64,000 nucleotides of DNA from G965230065 sp965230065 (GCA_965230065.1 OZ245942.1:2666001-2730000); one strand, 5' to 3'. Numbered from the stretch's first letter, positions 26,042-34,901 are shown. The notes: generated from the letters alone by a model not told the origin. Translations and numbers: made by a program.

Positions 26042-26131
26042 TTACTTCTTCTTATGCCGGTTTTTTCTTAGCCGCTTTTTTCTTTTGTGTGTAGCAATCT
26101 TATGTCGCTTTCTTTTCTTACCACAAGGCAT
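26042..26131 (-). CDS. 29-residue COX24/AURKAIP1-domain ribosomal protein
   Basis: This tiny gene runs ATG to TAA within 90 bases. It encodes MPCGKKRKRHKIATHKRKK followed by RLRKNRHKKK, almost entirely basic. It matches the short AURKAIP1/COX24 domain proteins of Bacteroidota, which relate to mitochondrial mS38 and to small actinobacterial ribosomal proteins at the decoding region of the small subunit. It is between the TPR gene and rng on the same strand. Short length would normally make this uncertain, but the exact sequence pattern is highly distinctive. Confidence 0.9.
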   Translation of the reverse strand: MPCGKKRKRHKIATHKRKKRLRKNRHKKK

Positions 26132-26164
26132 ATCTTAAAATTTTTTAATGTGAATAATATTTTA

Positions 26165-26992
26165 CTATATCTGATTTAAATAATTATCTATGGTAGCTGC
26201 CAATTCCGGATCATTGTCCATTTCCTTTACCAGTTCAAACTGTGTTTTGGCTTCTTGTTTTTTCCCCTGTTCAAAATACGAAACACCCAGAAAAAACTGG
26301 GCTTGTAAGTGTTCAGGGTTGAGTGTTACTAATTTTCTAAAACGCTCTTCTGCCAATGGATACTGGTTGGATTGCATAGACAAAATCCCCAGATTAAACA
26401 GTGCTAATTCATTATTTTCATCCTTTTCTAATACTTCCCTCAACCTTTGAATACCCTCCATGGGTTGATTGGTGGTCATATAAGTCATGGCAATCTTTAC
26501 TTGTGCATCGTAATGCTCAGGCTGTTGTTCTAATATACGTTCGTACAACTGCCGGGCTTTTTTGCCTAATGCCTGCTGTTTTCCGGCATCCATAGCATAC
26601 GTGTAAGCTTCGTAGTAAAGATCAGCAGCTTTTAACCACCGCTCAGGATCTGATCCCTGAATGGCTGCTTCCTCAGCATATTTGGCAGCACTGTCATACC
26701 TGTTTACGCTCAGGAAGGCATTGGTTAAAGAGTCTGCAAAGTTAATATTTTTTTCTGTATTTATACTACTGTTGTAGCTTTCTCTTAGTTGTACAACCTT
26801 TTCTTCCCATTCAGGGGGCATTGGTTCATCATGGGCCGGGGCTTCAGCCGGAGGGTCATCGACAGCTGCTTCAGGAGTGGCGGCCAGGTTATCATCCCTT
26901 TCTTCATCTTTTACAACTACTTTTGGCAAGTTAAACAGTAAAATTACTGCAACCAAAGCTAAAATGCTTACCAGAACTTTCTTTTTCAACAT
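26165..26992 (-). CDS. TPR-repeat membrane-anchored protein
   Basis: The 275-residue protein has one N-terminal membrane segment (VLVSILALVAVILLFNLP), a Pro/Glu-rich linker and then TPR motifs at about 95-270, for example LEQQPEHYDAQVKIAMTYMT and LFNLGILSMQSNQYPLAEERF. The fold serves protein contacts; the partner is unknown. It lies directly downstream of the HU gene (49 bases), and the order HU, TPR, rng is conserved in Bacteroidota as I recall. It probably faces the periplasm. Confidence 0.88.
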   Translation of the reverse strand: MLKKKVLVSILALVAVILLFNLPKVVVKDEERDDNLAATPEAAVDDPPAEAPAHDEPMPPEWEEKVVQLRESYNSSINTEKNINFADSLTNAFLSVNRYDSAAKYAEEAAIQGSDPERWLKAADLYYEAYTYAMDAGKQQALGKKARQLYERILEQQPEHYDAQVKIAMTYMTTNQPMEGIQRLREVLEKDENNELALFNLGILSMQSNQYPLAEERFRKLVTLNPEHLQAQFFLGVSYFEQGKKQEAKTQFELVKEMDNDPELAATIDNYLNQI

Positions 26993-27041
26993 ACAGGAAA
27001 ATTGTTACCGAAAAGAGGAACGATAACTAGCAACAAAAAGT

Positions 27042-27347
27042 TCAACTTTCTATATCAGCTTTTAGTTTTTCGCTGTTTTTGATTTTCTCAACAAATATTT
27101 TGGAAGGCTTGAAGCTGGGGATATAATGCTCGTCAATGATCATGGCTGTATTTTTGGAGATGTTTCTTCCTACCTTTTTCGCCCTTTTCTTATTGACAAA
27201 ACTTCCAAAACCCCTTACATAAATGTTTTCTCCGTCTGCCATAGAGTTTTTGACAACCGTAAAAAAGGCTTCTACGGTGGTATAGACATCCGCTTTGTCA
27301 ATTCCTGTTTTTTCGGCGATTTTTGCTACAATTTCAGCTTTGGTCAC
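27042..27347 (-). CDS. HU/IHF-family DNA-binding protein
   Basis: GTG at 27345-27347 starts a 101-residue protein. It carries the HU pattern: two N-terminal helices (TKAEIVAKIAEKTGIDKADV), the core IYVRGFGSFVNKKRAKKVGRN, the beta-arm, and IPSFKPSKIFVEKI. It bends DNA and shapes the nucleoid. Compared with the classical arm (GRNPxTG), this one reads GRNISKNTAMII, a Bacteroidota variant. Divergent from mutY. Confidence 0.95.
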   Translation of the reverse strand: MTKAEIVAKIAEKTGIDKADVYTTVEAFFTVVKNSMADGENIYVRGFGSFVNKKRAKKVGRNISKNTAMIIDEHYIPSFKPSKIFVEKIKNSEKLKADIES

Positions 27348-27530
27348 TGTTTTTTAATTTAAAATTTTATGGATGTGAAAGAATCGTAAATTTATATGCT
27401 TAGGAATTAAATTGAAACCGACATGCCCAAAAAAGTTATTATCGTTGTTTAATTCATCCTCATATAAAATAAAGACGTTATTCATACCTTTTCAGTATTT
27501 GAAAAATACGTCAGTTAATATATAAAAACT

Positions 27531-28601
27531 TTGGAAAATACGAATTTCTCAAAACAAATAATAAATTGGTACCAGGCACATCAGCGGGATTTGCCCTGGC
27601 GGGCTACTACCGACCCGTATCAAATCTGGCTTTCTGAAATCATTTTACAGCAAACCCGCGTAGCGCAGGGGATGCCATATTACCAAAAATTTATTAGCAA
27701 ATACCCTACCGTACATGATCTGGCCAATGCTTCTGAACAAGAAGTATTACGACTTTGGCAGGGATTGGGGTATTATTCCCGTGCCCGAAACCTGCACGCT
27801 TGCGCCAAAATAGTGGTAAATGAACATGCAGGGGTTTTTCCAGGCAATTTTCAAGCGTTGAAAAAATTAAAAGGTGTCGGGGAATATACAGCGGCAGCTA
27901 TTGCTTCTTTTGCTTATAATGAAACAGTTCCGGTGGTAGACGGCAATGTGTACCGGGTGTTGTCACGTGTATTTGGCGTTACAGATGACATTACCAGTGC
28001 CAAAGGACAGAAAGAAATAAAAGAAATAGCCCGCCAACTGGTGCCTGAAGGAAAAGCTTATGTGTATAACCAGGCTATTATGGAGTTTGGTGCATTACAA
28101 TGTACGCCCCAAAAACCTGCTTGCCTGCTTTGTCCGCTGCACAATGAATGTTATGCCTTTCAACATGGGCAACAACATACCTTGCCGGTAAAAGAGAAAA
28201 AAGTTAAAATTAAACAAAGGTATTTTCACTATTTGGTGCTCAGGTACAATAATATGTTAATGATGCAGCAACGTACGGCCAGGGATATATGGAGTGGGTT
28301 ATATGAGTTTTATCTGGTTGAGCATGCAAATCAGCTCCACTCTGTTGAAGGGCTGAATGACCCCGTTTTTGAGAAATTATTACACAGCAAAGTTATTATT
28401 CATGAAACATCCAAAGTTTATAAACACCAGCTTACCCACCAACGGTTATTTGTAAAATTTTTTGAGGCGGATATCATAGACGAAAAAATCATGGCTTCTT
28501 TGCTGCAAAAATTTAACTTTGCAACTTTCAGCATAAACGAAGTCAAAGATTTACCCAAACCAGTTTTGATCAATAAGTTTTTGACTGATAAGTATTTTTA
28601 A
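27531..28601 (+). CDS. mutY: A/G-specific adenine DNA glycosylase
   Basis: The start is TTG at 27531 (LENTNFSKQIINWY); no ATG fits. The 356-residue protein has SEIILQQTRV with the catalytic Glu, the helix-hairpin-helix LKGVGEYTAAAIASFA, the catalytic Asp in VPVVDGNVYRVLSR and the 4Fe-4S motif CTPQKPACLLCPLHNEC (C-x6-C-x2-C-x5-C). A NUDIX-like C-terminal domain follows. It removes adenine opposite 8-oxoguanine. It heads the plus-strand row mutY, ssb, gldE. Confidence 0.97.
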   Translation: MENTNFSKQIINWYQAHQRDLPWRATTDPYQIWLSEIILQQTRVAQGMPYYQKFISKYPTVHDLANASEQEVLRLWQGLGYYSRARNLHACAKIVVNEHAGVFPGNFQALKKLKGVGEYTAAAIASFAYNETVPVVDGNVYRVLSRVFGVTDDITSAKGQKEIKEIARQLVPEGKAYVYNQAIMEFGALQCTPQKPACLLCPLHNECYAFQHGQQHTLPVKEKKVKIKQRYFHYLVLRYNNMLMMQQRTARDIWSGLYEFYLVEHANQLHSVEGLNDPVFEKLLHSKVIIHETSKVYKHQLTHQRLFVKFFEADIIDEKIMASLLQKFNFATFSINEVKDLPKPVLINKFLTDKYF

Positions 28602-28665
28602 CTAAATTGATAAGAAATAGCTTGAATAAAGCTGATTTCTTAAACACAAAATCCCAAGAAGAAGA

Positions 28666-29157
28666 ATGTCAGGAGTAAACAAAGTAATTTTATTAGGAAA
28701 TTTAGGAGCAGACCCGGAAGTACGTCATCTTGAAAGCGGCACTAAGGTTGCTAATATCAGTATTGCAACTTCAGAGGCTTATGCCAACAGAAATGGTGAG
28801 CGGATTGAGCACACCGAGTGGCACAGAGTAGAGCTTTGGGACAAACTGGCCGACCTTGCTGAAAAATACCTATCAAAAGGAAGAACGGTATACATAGAAG
28901 GAAAAATCAGGACTAATACATATCAGGACAAAGAGGGCATAACCCGGTATGATAAAAGAATCAGGGCTACCAATATGACATTTGTGGGTTCTGCTTCTGA
29001 TGGTTCAAATACCAATACTTCCACTTCTAATACGGGCGGTGGAAGTTCTAATACAAGCACGGGAAACCCTGCGGAATCCTCTCAAAAGCAACCGTCTCCG
29101 CCTCCGCAGGCAAATGACAGCGGTAATGAACCTGAAACGGATGATTTACCGTTCTGA
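28666..29157 (+). CDS. ssb: Single-stranded DNA-binding protein
   Basis: The 163-residue protein has the OB-fold at about 4-106 (NKVILLGNLGADPEVRHLESG, TEWHRVELWDKLADLAEKYL), a Ser/Thr/Asn/Gly-rich flexible tail and the acidic tip DDLPF that recruits partner proteins. It coats ssDNA in replication and repair. It is 65 bases after mutY and 24 bases before gldE, so all three may be one transcript. Confidence 0.97.
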   Translation: MSGVNKVILLGNLGADPEVRHLESGTKVANISIATSEAYANRNGERIEHTEWHRVELWDKLADLAEKYLSKGRTVYIEGKIRTNTYQDKEGITRYDKRIRATNMTFVGSASDGSNTNTSTSNTGGGSSNTSTGNPAESSQKQPSPPPQANDSGNEPETDDLPF

Positions 29158-29181
29158 TTTATAGGACCAAACTTTAATACA

Positions 29182-30552
29182 TTGGAAGCATCCACTGGCG
29201 ACCCATTCCCGGAACTTTTTTTATTTATTTTCTTAGCGGATTTTCTCACTCCCTCTACTTTATATTATGTATTCACATTTGGCGCCTTAGCCGTGCTGCT
29301 TTTTTCTTCAGCTATGATTTCCGGCTCTGAAGTTGCTTTTTTCTCTTTGTCAACCGATGAAATCGCTTATTGCCGTAAAAGCAATCACCCGGCGCACCAA
29401 AAGATTATCAAACTGCTGGAAAAGCCAAAAAACCTGTTGGCCACCATTCTGATATTGAATAACCTGGTAAATGTCGCTATTGTAATGCTTTCTACCTATT
29501 TGGCCTGGTCTATTTTTGGAAAAAGCACCGAGGGTTTGCTGGTAGGCGGCCTCACTTTTGTAACAACTTTTGCCATTGTATTTTTTGGTGAAGTAGTACC
29601 CAAGGTATACGCTACCAAAAGCAGCCTCAATTTTGCCAAAACAACCGTGGGTACACTTACACTGGCCAATGGTATTTTTAAACCGATAGCCTGGTTGCTG
29701 ATGTCAATGAGCCAATTCCTCGAAAAGCGGCTCGAAAAAAAGGGCTATGGTGTATCAGTAGATGAATTGCACCAGGCCCTGGAAATCACAACGGGCGAAA
29801 ATACAACCGAGGAGGAAAAGGGCATTTTAAAAGGCATTGTGAATTTTGGTACCCTTTCGGTAACCCAGGTAATGCGCTCACGCCTTGACATAACGGCCAT
29901 CGATTATGAAGCTGATTTTCATGAATTGATGGACCGTATCAACAAGTCGGGGTTTTCACGTATTCCTATTTACAAAGAAACTATAGACAATATTGAAGGT
30001 ATTTTGTATGTGAAAGACCTTTTGCCTTTTGTTGAAAATGATGAGAGCTTCAAGTGGCAGGAGTTGTTGCATACAGGTTTTTATATTCCTGAAAGCAAAA
30101 AAATTGATGCTCTTCTTAAAGATTTTCAGGAAAAACGGGTACATATGGCCATTGTGGTAGATGAATATGGTGGTACTTCGGGCCTTATTACCCTGGAGGA
30201 TGTGATCGAGGAAATTGTAGGAGAAATTAATGATGAATTTGACGATGAAGATATACATTATAACAAACTGGACGATAATACTTTCGTATTTGAAGGAAAA
30301 ACATCGCTGAACGATTTCTGTAAAATAGTACAGGAAGATGCTTCAGTTTTTGAAGAAATAAAAGGAGAGAGTGAATCGCTGGGTGGCCTGCTGCTCGAGA
30401 TTCATGCAAAACTGCCCCGTGCAGGTGAAAAAATCTCATATGATAAATTTGTATTCACGGTAGTAGCCGTTGACAACAAACGCATCAAACGGGTGCGGGT
30501 GTTTATCAATACCAATGCAAATACCAATGTTGGGTATATTAACAAGCCGTAA
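29182..30552 (+). CDS. gldE: GldE-like CBS-domain membrane protein
   Basis: TTG at 29182 starts a 456-residue protein. Three to four membrane helices lie in a DUF21/CNNM domain (about 30-200; SGSEVAFFSLSTDEI), followed by a CBS pair (about 215-340; TQVMRSRLDITAI, MAIVVDEYGGTSGLITLEDVIEEIVGEI) and a CorC/HlyC domain at the end. The combination and the position after ssb identify GldE, which is needed for gliding and linked to the GldD lipoprotein and type IX secretion in Flavobacterium. GldD is not the next gene here. CNNM-type proteins are generally linked to magnesium export. Confidence 0.9.
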   Translation: MEASTGDPFPELFLFIFLADFLTPSTLYYVFTFGALAVLLFSSAMISGSEVAFFSLSTDEIAYCRKSNHPAHQKIIKLLEKPKNLLATILILNNLVNVAIVMLSTYLAWSIFGKSTEGLLVGGLTFVTTFAIVFFGEVVPKVYATKSSLNFAKTTVGTLTLANGIFKPIAWLLMSMSQFLEKRLEKKGYGVSVDELHQALEITTGENTTEEEKGILKGIVNFGTLSVTQVMRSRLDITAIDYEADFHELMDRINKSGFSRIPIYKETIDNIEGILYVKDLLPFVENDESFKWQELLHTGFYIPESKKIDALLKDFQEKRVHMAIVVDEYGGTSGLITLEDVIEEIVGEINDEFDDEDIHYNKLDDNTFVFEGKTSLNDFCKIVQEDASVFEEIKGESESLGGLLLEIHAKLPRAGEKISYDKFVFTVVAVDNKRIKRVRVFINTNANTNVGYINKP

Positions 30553-30576
30553 AAGAGTTTGGTGTTTAAAGTTATG

Positions 30577-30604
30577 AGTTTGAAGTTTAATGTTTGGAGT
30601 TGAC
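30577..30604. repeat. AT-rich dispersed repeat, copy 1
   Basis: The core AAGTTTAATGTTTGGAGTT at 30583-30601 is identical to 39637-39655. Flanking bases are also similar. It lies between gldE and the hydrolase gene. Confidence 0.5.
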
Positions 30605-30648
30605 AAACCAGAAACTACAAACAAAAAATACTAAACTATAAACAACCT

Positions 30649-31416
30649 ATGGAACTGAATTATAAAAAACTGGGCGAAGGACAGCCCATCATCATATTGC
30701 ACGGGGTTTTTGGTACGTTAGACAACTGGCAAACTTTTGGGAAAAAGCTGGCTGACGACGGTTACAAAGTTTTTTTGGTAGACCAACGCAATCATGGAAA
30801 TTCCCCGCATAGCGATGAATTTTCATATCCGGCAATGGCCGAAGATATTAAAAACTTTATTGATCGTCATAACCTCAGGAACCCGGTGATTTTGGGGCAC
30901 TCAATGGGCGGGAAAGCAGCTTTGTTTTTTGCCGTAACATATCCTGAACTATTCGAGAAGTTGATAGTGGTAGACATTGCCCCCAAAGCTTATCCCAACC
31001 GGCACGATACCATCATCAAGGCCTTTTCGGCGGTTGATATTGAGAATATTCAAAGCCGGAACGAAGCCGATGAACAAATGCAGCCCTATATTGCAGAAAT
31101 GGGAATCCGTCAGTTTTTGCTAAAAAACCTGAAGAGAACAGACAGTGGGTTCGCCTGGAAGCTCAACTTATCGGCAATTCGAGATAACCTGAACAATATT
31201 ATGGAGGGGCTGCCCGCTGATAAAACCACAGACAAACCTATTCTTTTTGTAAGGGGCGGGAAGTCAGATTATATCAATGATGAGGATGAGCAGGTTATAA
31301 AAAAGCAATTTCCAAATGCAAAAACCGTCACTGTTTCCAATGCAGGCCACTGGGTGCATGCTGAGCAACCCGGGCCTTTGCATGATGCGGTTACAGGCTT
31401 TCTGAAAAACGGATAG
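30649..31416 (+). CDS. Alpha/beta-fold hydrolase
   Basis: The 255-residue protein has no signal peptide. The oxyanion motif HGVFGTLDNW (about 18-27), nucleophile elbow GHSMGG (about 83-88) and final His in AGHWVHAEQPG are all in place. It resembles the YbfF-type esterases of Bacteroidota, close in fold to MhpC. The natural substrate is unknown. It is convergent with the VOC gene, 16 bases between stops. Confidence 0.92.
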   Translation: MELNYKKLGEGQPIIILHGVFGTLDNWQTFGKKLADDGYKVFLVDQRNHGNSPHSDEFSYPAMAEDIKNFIDRHNLRNPVILGHSMGGKAALFFAVTYPELFEKLIVVDIAPKAYPNRHDTIIKAFSAVDIENIQSRNEADEQMQPYIAEMGIRQFLLKNLKRTDSGFAWKLNLSAIRDNLNNIMEGLPADKTTDKPILFVRGGKSDYINDEDEQVIKKQFPNAKTVTVSNAGHWVHAEQPGPLHDAVTGFLKNG

Positions 31417-31432
31417 TTGTAGCGCCCTTCCT

Positions 31433-32116
31433 TTACCATTTAAATATCAAAGGCAAGTGAGGGCGGAAGTCTTTGTGTTTTCCAGATTCTTCTTTATCAA
31501 AGCTTATTTCCATCACATGTCGGGTTCCTTCAGTGAAGGTAATCCCGCTTATTTTTCTTACTGATTGTATGGTATCGGAAACGGTATTCAACCCCGGCAT
31601 TTCTATATTTATGGAAGTTATTTCCTGAAAACCAGATAAATGGTGAAGTGGTTGGAGCGGTTTTTTTGGAGCAGGCTGCCCGCCAAAAGTAAAATAAAAC
31701 ACCAAAGGTTCTTCTGGCTTATTTGCATTTTCCCCCACTAAGAAAGATAAGCCTTCCGGCAGATAGGGTGGTTTATAATGCCATCCTTTAAAAGGGTATG
31801 TTTTAGGCGGTTGTACTGTGGCGGGCCGTAAAATAATACCAAATGGGGAGGCATTTTTGTTTCTGTTTTTCCAGTGATCCCACAAACCGGTAGGGCGGGT
31901 AAGAGGGCTTTTGGCTTCATTAGGATTGCTCACATACGCCAGCTCCAACATGGAATTGTGGAAGAAAAAGCGGCGATTTGCGGTGCCTTGTCCGGGGTGT
32001 GTGTTAGCACTTCCTTCTGTAAGCCCGAAGTCAATAAGCGCATCAGCTTCAGGGGCACCCTCCGAAACAAGAATGAGAATGTGATCCAGTTCAAAAGTTT
32101 CGCTTGAAGGGTGCAT
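31433..32116 (-). CDS. Glyoxalase-like VOC-superfamily protein
   Basis: The 227-residue protein starts with FELDHILILVSEGAPEADALIDFGLTEG, the first beta-alpha unit of a VOC (vicinal oxygen chelate) fold, followed by ANRRFFFHNSMLELAYV; a later half-repeat is weak. It resembles the Glyoxalase_3 type of uncharacterised proteins. Metal ligands cannot be assigned confidently. The function is unknown. It is preceded on the same strand by the DUF2905 gene, 20 bases away, and may be co-transcribed with it. Confidence 0.75.
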   Translation of the reverse strand: MHPSSETFELDHILILVSEGAPEADALIDFGLTEGSANTHPGQGTANRRFFFHNSMLELAYVSNPNEAKSPLTRPTGLWDHWKNRNKNASPFGIILRPATVQPPKTYPFKGWHYKPPYLPEGLSFLVGENANKPEEPLVFYFTFGGQPAPKKPLQPLHHLSGFQEITSINIEMPGLNTVSDTIQSVRKISGITFTEGTRHVMEISFDKEESGKHKDFRPHLPLIFKW

Positions 32117-32136
32117 ATTTTATCAGCGTACTGAAT

Positions 32137-32346
32137 TTAGCCCAATTTACGGATCAAATAAATAACCAGTGTAATCACAATGCTGAGAATAATGCTGGTA
32201 GCGAGGGGGAAATAGAAAGTGAAGTTTTCTTTCTTGATAAGAATATCGCCTGGCAATCGTCCAATCCACGGAATTTTATCAGCAAAGTGTATAATTACTC
32301 CTGCTATTACGAGGATAAGGCCGAGGATGATGATAAATTTTCCCAT
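32137..32346 (-). CDS. DUF2905 small membrane protein
   Basis: The frame opens at 32370, but relatives start at MGKxxIIxGxxL, so the ATG at 32346 is preferred (69 residues). It has two hydrophobic helices (FIIILGLILVIAGVIIHFA and PLATSIILSIVITLVIYLI) around the family motif IGRLPGDILIKKENFTFYFP. Role unknown. The alternative start at 32370 would leave only 5 bases to the divergent methyltransferase start. Confidence 0.88.
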   Translation of the reverse strand: MGKFIIILGLILVIAGVIIHFADKIPWIGRLPGDILIKKENFTFYFPLATSIILSIVITLVIYLIRKLG

Positions 32347-32375
32347 ATTTTTGACAAAAAATGAATCCATAGTAA

Positions 32376-33098
32376 ATGCCTGAATACGATAAAAACAAGG
32401 GTGTTGTATATTTAATTCCTACGCCCATTGCCGAAAACACCGTTGACAGGGTGCTAAGCCCGCAAATAAAAGCCGTTGTGTCAGAATTATCTTATTTTCT
32501 GGTAGAAAATATTCGAACAGCCCGCCGGTTTATCAGCTCCTTGAAAACAGGAAAAAAAATTGAGAATATGCAATTTGCAGAATTGAGCAAGAAAACACCA
32601 CAAGAGGCTATTCCAGGATTATTCACTGCTGTTTTAAAAGGAAAAGATGTAGGCATTATGTCTGAAGCCGGGTGCCCGGGCATTGCCGACCCCGGGGCCA
32701 GGGCAATCGCTTATGCACACGAACAACAATTGAAAGTAATACCGCTGCCAGGTCCTTCTTCCATTTTTTTAGCCCTGATGGGTTCGGGCATGAGTGGGCA
32801 GTCTTTTGTGTTTCACGGCTATCTTCCCATTTCGTCAGCAGAAAGAGGAAAAGCCATAAAAAGAATTGAAAATGAGGCTTATCAACGCCAACAAACACAA
32901 ATTTTTATGGAAACACCTTACCGAAATAATAAACTACTTGAAGACCTGCTCAAACATTGTCGACCTGACACCCGCCTGTGCATTGCCAAAAATATTACGG
33001 GAAGTGATGAGTACATTGAAACAAAGACAGTGAAGGCATGGAAAAGGGCGGTTCATGATATGCATAAAGTGCCGGTTATTTTTTTAGTAAGCTCTTAA
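32376..33098 (+). CDS. RsmI-like SAM-dependent methyltransferase
   Basis: The 240-residue protein belongs to the tetrapyrrole-methylase fold. It shows VYLIPTPIAENTVDRVLSP at the N-terminus and MSEAGCPGIADPGARAIAYAHE plus VIPLPGPSSIFLALMGSGMSGQSFVFHGYLP in the middle, the RsmI signature. RsmI 2'-O-methylates C1402 of 16S rRNA. The protein is shorter than RsmI, lacks its C-terminal part and probably represents the second, RsmI-like paralogue common in Bacteroidota; its target is uncertain. Confidence 0.88.
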   Translation: MPEYDKNKGVVYLIPTPIAENTVDRVLSPQIKAVVSELSYFLVENIRTARRFISSLKTGKKIENMQFAELSKKTPQEAIPGLFTAVLKGKDVGIMSEAGCPGIADPGARAIAYAHEQQLKVIPLPGPSSIFLALMGSGMSGQSFVFHGYLPISSAERGKAIKRIENEAYQRQQTQIFMETPYRNNKLLEDLLKHCRPDTRLCIAKNITGSDEYIETKTVKAWKRAVHDMHKVPVIFLVSS

Positions 33099-33192
33099 CC
33101 TTTATGTTTGAATCCAATTCACTAAATTTGAAGCTAATTTATTACTGAAACTCGAAATTTTTTCATTTTTAAATAAATCATAATTACAAAAC

Positions 33193-34497
33193 ATGTCTTA
33201 TTTATTCACTTCAGAATCTGTATCAGAAGGCCATCCAGACAAAATTGCCGATCAAATTTCGGACGCTGTGTTGGATGCTATGTTAGCGCAAGACCCCAAC
33301 TCAAGAGTAGCCTGTGAGACTTTCGTAACTACCGGCTTGGTAGTGGTGGGCGGTGAAGTGACCACCAATGCTTACGTTGAAATTCCGGATATTGTACGGC
33401 GAACTATCCGCGATATAGGCTATAATAAGGATAACTATATGTTTGATTCCAATTCTTGCGGAATCATGGTTACCCTGCACAGCCAATCACCCGATATTGC
33501 GATGGGTGTAGATGAAGGCGAAGGAAAAGAGCAAGGAGCCGGCGACCAGGGAATGATGTTTGGCTATGCCACCAAAGAAACCCCGGAATACATGCCGATG
33601 GCCCTGGCCTATTCACACCGTTTGGTAAAAGAGCTTGCCCGTATCCGAAAAGAGCAGCCTGAATTGTTGCCCTACTTACGGCCCGATTCCAAAGCACAGG
33701 TAACCATTGAGTATAATGATGACAATGTACCCCAACGTGTGCATACTGTAGTAATATCAACCCAACACGATGATTTTATCAAACCCGCTGATGATAGCAA
33801 AGCTGCCAAAAACAAAGCAGAACAGGAAATGCTTTCTGTCATAAAAAAGGACGTGATAGAGCACGTGGTGCGGAAAGTGATTCCTGAGGAGTTGCTTCAA
33901 GACTCAATTTTTCATATCAATCCTACTGGTAATTTCGTTATTGGCGGACCTCATGGGGATGCTGGACTCACTGGCCGGAAAATTATTGTGGATACCTACG
34001 GTGGAAAAGGTGCTCATGGCGGAGGAGCTTTTTCAGGAAAAGATCCTAGCAAAGTAGACCGCAGTGCTGCATATGCTACCCGCCACATTGCTAAAAACCT
34101 GGTAGCTGCCGGCGTAGCCGACGAAGTATTGGTGCAAGTTGCCTATGCAATTGGTGTGGCGCAGCCTGTTTCTCTCAATGTGAATACATATGGTACGGCA
34201 AAAGTCAATAAAAATGATGTGGAAATTGCCCGTCTTACCAGCGAGTTGTTTGATATGCGCCCCAAAGCCATTATTGAAAGGCTGGGGTTGAAAAACCCGA
34301 TTTTTTCACCTACAGCGGCTTATGGGCATATGGGTAGAGAAGCTTACCATCAAAAAGTAGATGTTGAGGAAATACAGGTAAAAGAAGATCAAGGTGTGAG
34401 GGAAACGATTCATCGGAAAACGAACAAAGAGTTGGAGTTCTTTACCTGGGAAAAACTCGATTATGTAGATAAAATAAAAAGTGCCTTTGGCCTGTAA
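33193..34497 (+). CDS. metK: S-adenosylmethionine synthetase
   Basis: The 434-residue enzyme has all three family blocks: FTSESVSEGHPDKIADQISD (ATP/Mg), GAGDQGMMFGYA and GGGAFSGKDPSKVDRSAAY (P-loop-like). It makes SAM from methionine and ATP in the cytoplasm. At 434 residues it is longer than the E. coli protein, with an insert around residues 190-215, usual in Bacteroidota. There is a TATGTTTG at 33103-33110 and a TAAATTTG at 33123-33130 that could be -7 elements, but neither has a good -33 partner. No riboswitch is visible in the 94-base leader. Confidence 0.98.
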   Translation: MSYLFTSESVSEGHPDKIADQISDAVLDAMLAQDPNSRVACETFVTTGLVVVGGEVTTNAYVEIPDIVRRTIRDIGYNKDNYMFDSNSCGIMVTLHSQSPDIAMGVDEGEGKEQGAGDQGMMFGYATKETPEYMPMALAYSHRLVKELARIRKEQPELLPYLRPDSKAQVTIEYNDDNVPQRVHTVVISTQHDDFIKPADDSKAAKNKAEQEMLSVIKKDVIEHVVRKVIPEELLQDSIFHINPTGNFVIGGPHGDAGLTGRKIIVDTYGGKGAHGGGAFSGKDPSKVDRSAAYATRHIAKNLVAAGVADEVLVQVAYAIGVAQPVSLNVNTYGTAKVNKNDVEIARLTSELFDMRPKAIIERLGLKNPIFSPTAAYGHMGREAYHQKVDVEEIQVKEDQGVRETIHRKTNKELEFFTWEKLDYVDKIKSAFGL

Positions 34498-34504
34498 AAA
34501 CAGA

Positions 34505-34537
34505 AAGGACTCATTTTGATAATGAGTCCTTTTTTTT
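34505..34537 (+). terminator. Rho-independent terminator of metK
   Basis: AAGGACTCATT (34505-34515) pairs with AATGAGTCCTT (34521-34531) and a T-run follows. Confidence 0.9.
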
Positions 34538-34543
34538 ACTTTG

Positions 34544-34574
34544 AAAAAGCCATGCATTTAACGCACGGCTTTTT
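34544..34574 (-). terminator. Possible terminator of the rpsU-xer-hpf operon
   Basis: AAAAAGCCATGC (34544-34555) pairs with GCACGGCTTTTT (34563-34574) with one mismatch. The hpf stop codon lies in the loop and the stem itself ends in T residues on the minus strand. Confidence 0.5.
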
Positions 34575-34860
34575 GTTTTTCTTTATATTTCTTTATCTGT
34601 CTTCTCAAAGCTTCTACAGCCATGTCAGTAGCAGCTTCAAACGTGTCAGACTGTTCTTTTGCAAATAGTTGCGTTCCCGGAATATTTATTTTAATTTCTA
34701 CTATCTTATTTTCCCTGGCTTCTTTTTTCAGCACGCGCAGAAAAACCTCTCCGTCTACAATTCGGTCATAAAAGGTATCCAGTTTATTGGCTTTTTTCTG
34801 AATGAAATCGATGAGCTTTTGGTCAGCATCGAAATGAATGGAATGCATTTGCAATTTCAT
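34558..34860 (-). CDS. hpf: Ribosome hibernation-promoting factor, short form
   Basis: The 100-residue protein has the HPF/RaiA fold: MQMHSIHF-like first strand, FIQKKANKLDTFYDRIVDGEVFL, and the basic C-terminal helix ATDMAVEALRRQIKKYKEKQ. It binds in the mRNA channel of the small subunit in stationary phase. It is the last gene of a row rpsU, xer, hpf on the minus strand. Confidence 0.93.
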   Translation of the reverse strand: MKLQMHSIHFDADQKLIDFIQKKANKLDTFYDRIVDGEVFLRVLKKEARENKIVEIKINIPGTQLFAKEQSDTFEAATDMAVEALRRQIKKYKEKQKAVR

Positions 34861-34901
34861 ATGTCTATCATTTTTAGGATTAAAAAAAATATGCCCACAT
34901 C

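Noticed and set aside
33099..33192. SAM riboswitch before metK
   Set aside because: The 94-base leader is AT-rich and has no paired helices or terminator switch of any SAM riboswitch class I know.
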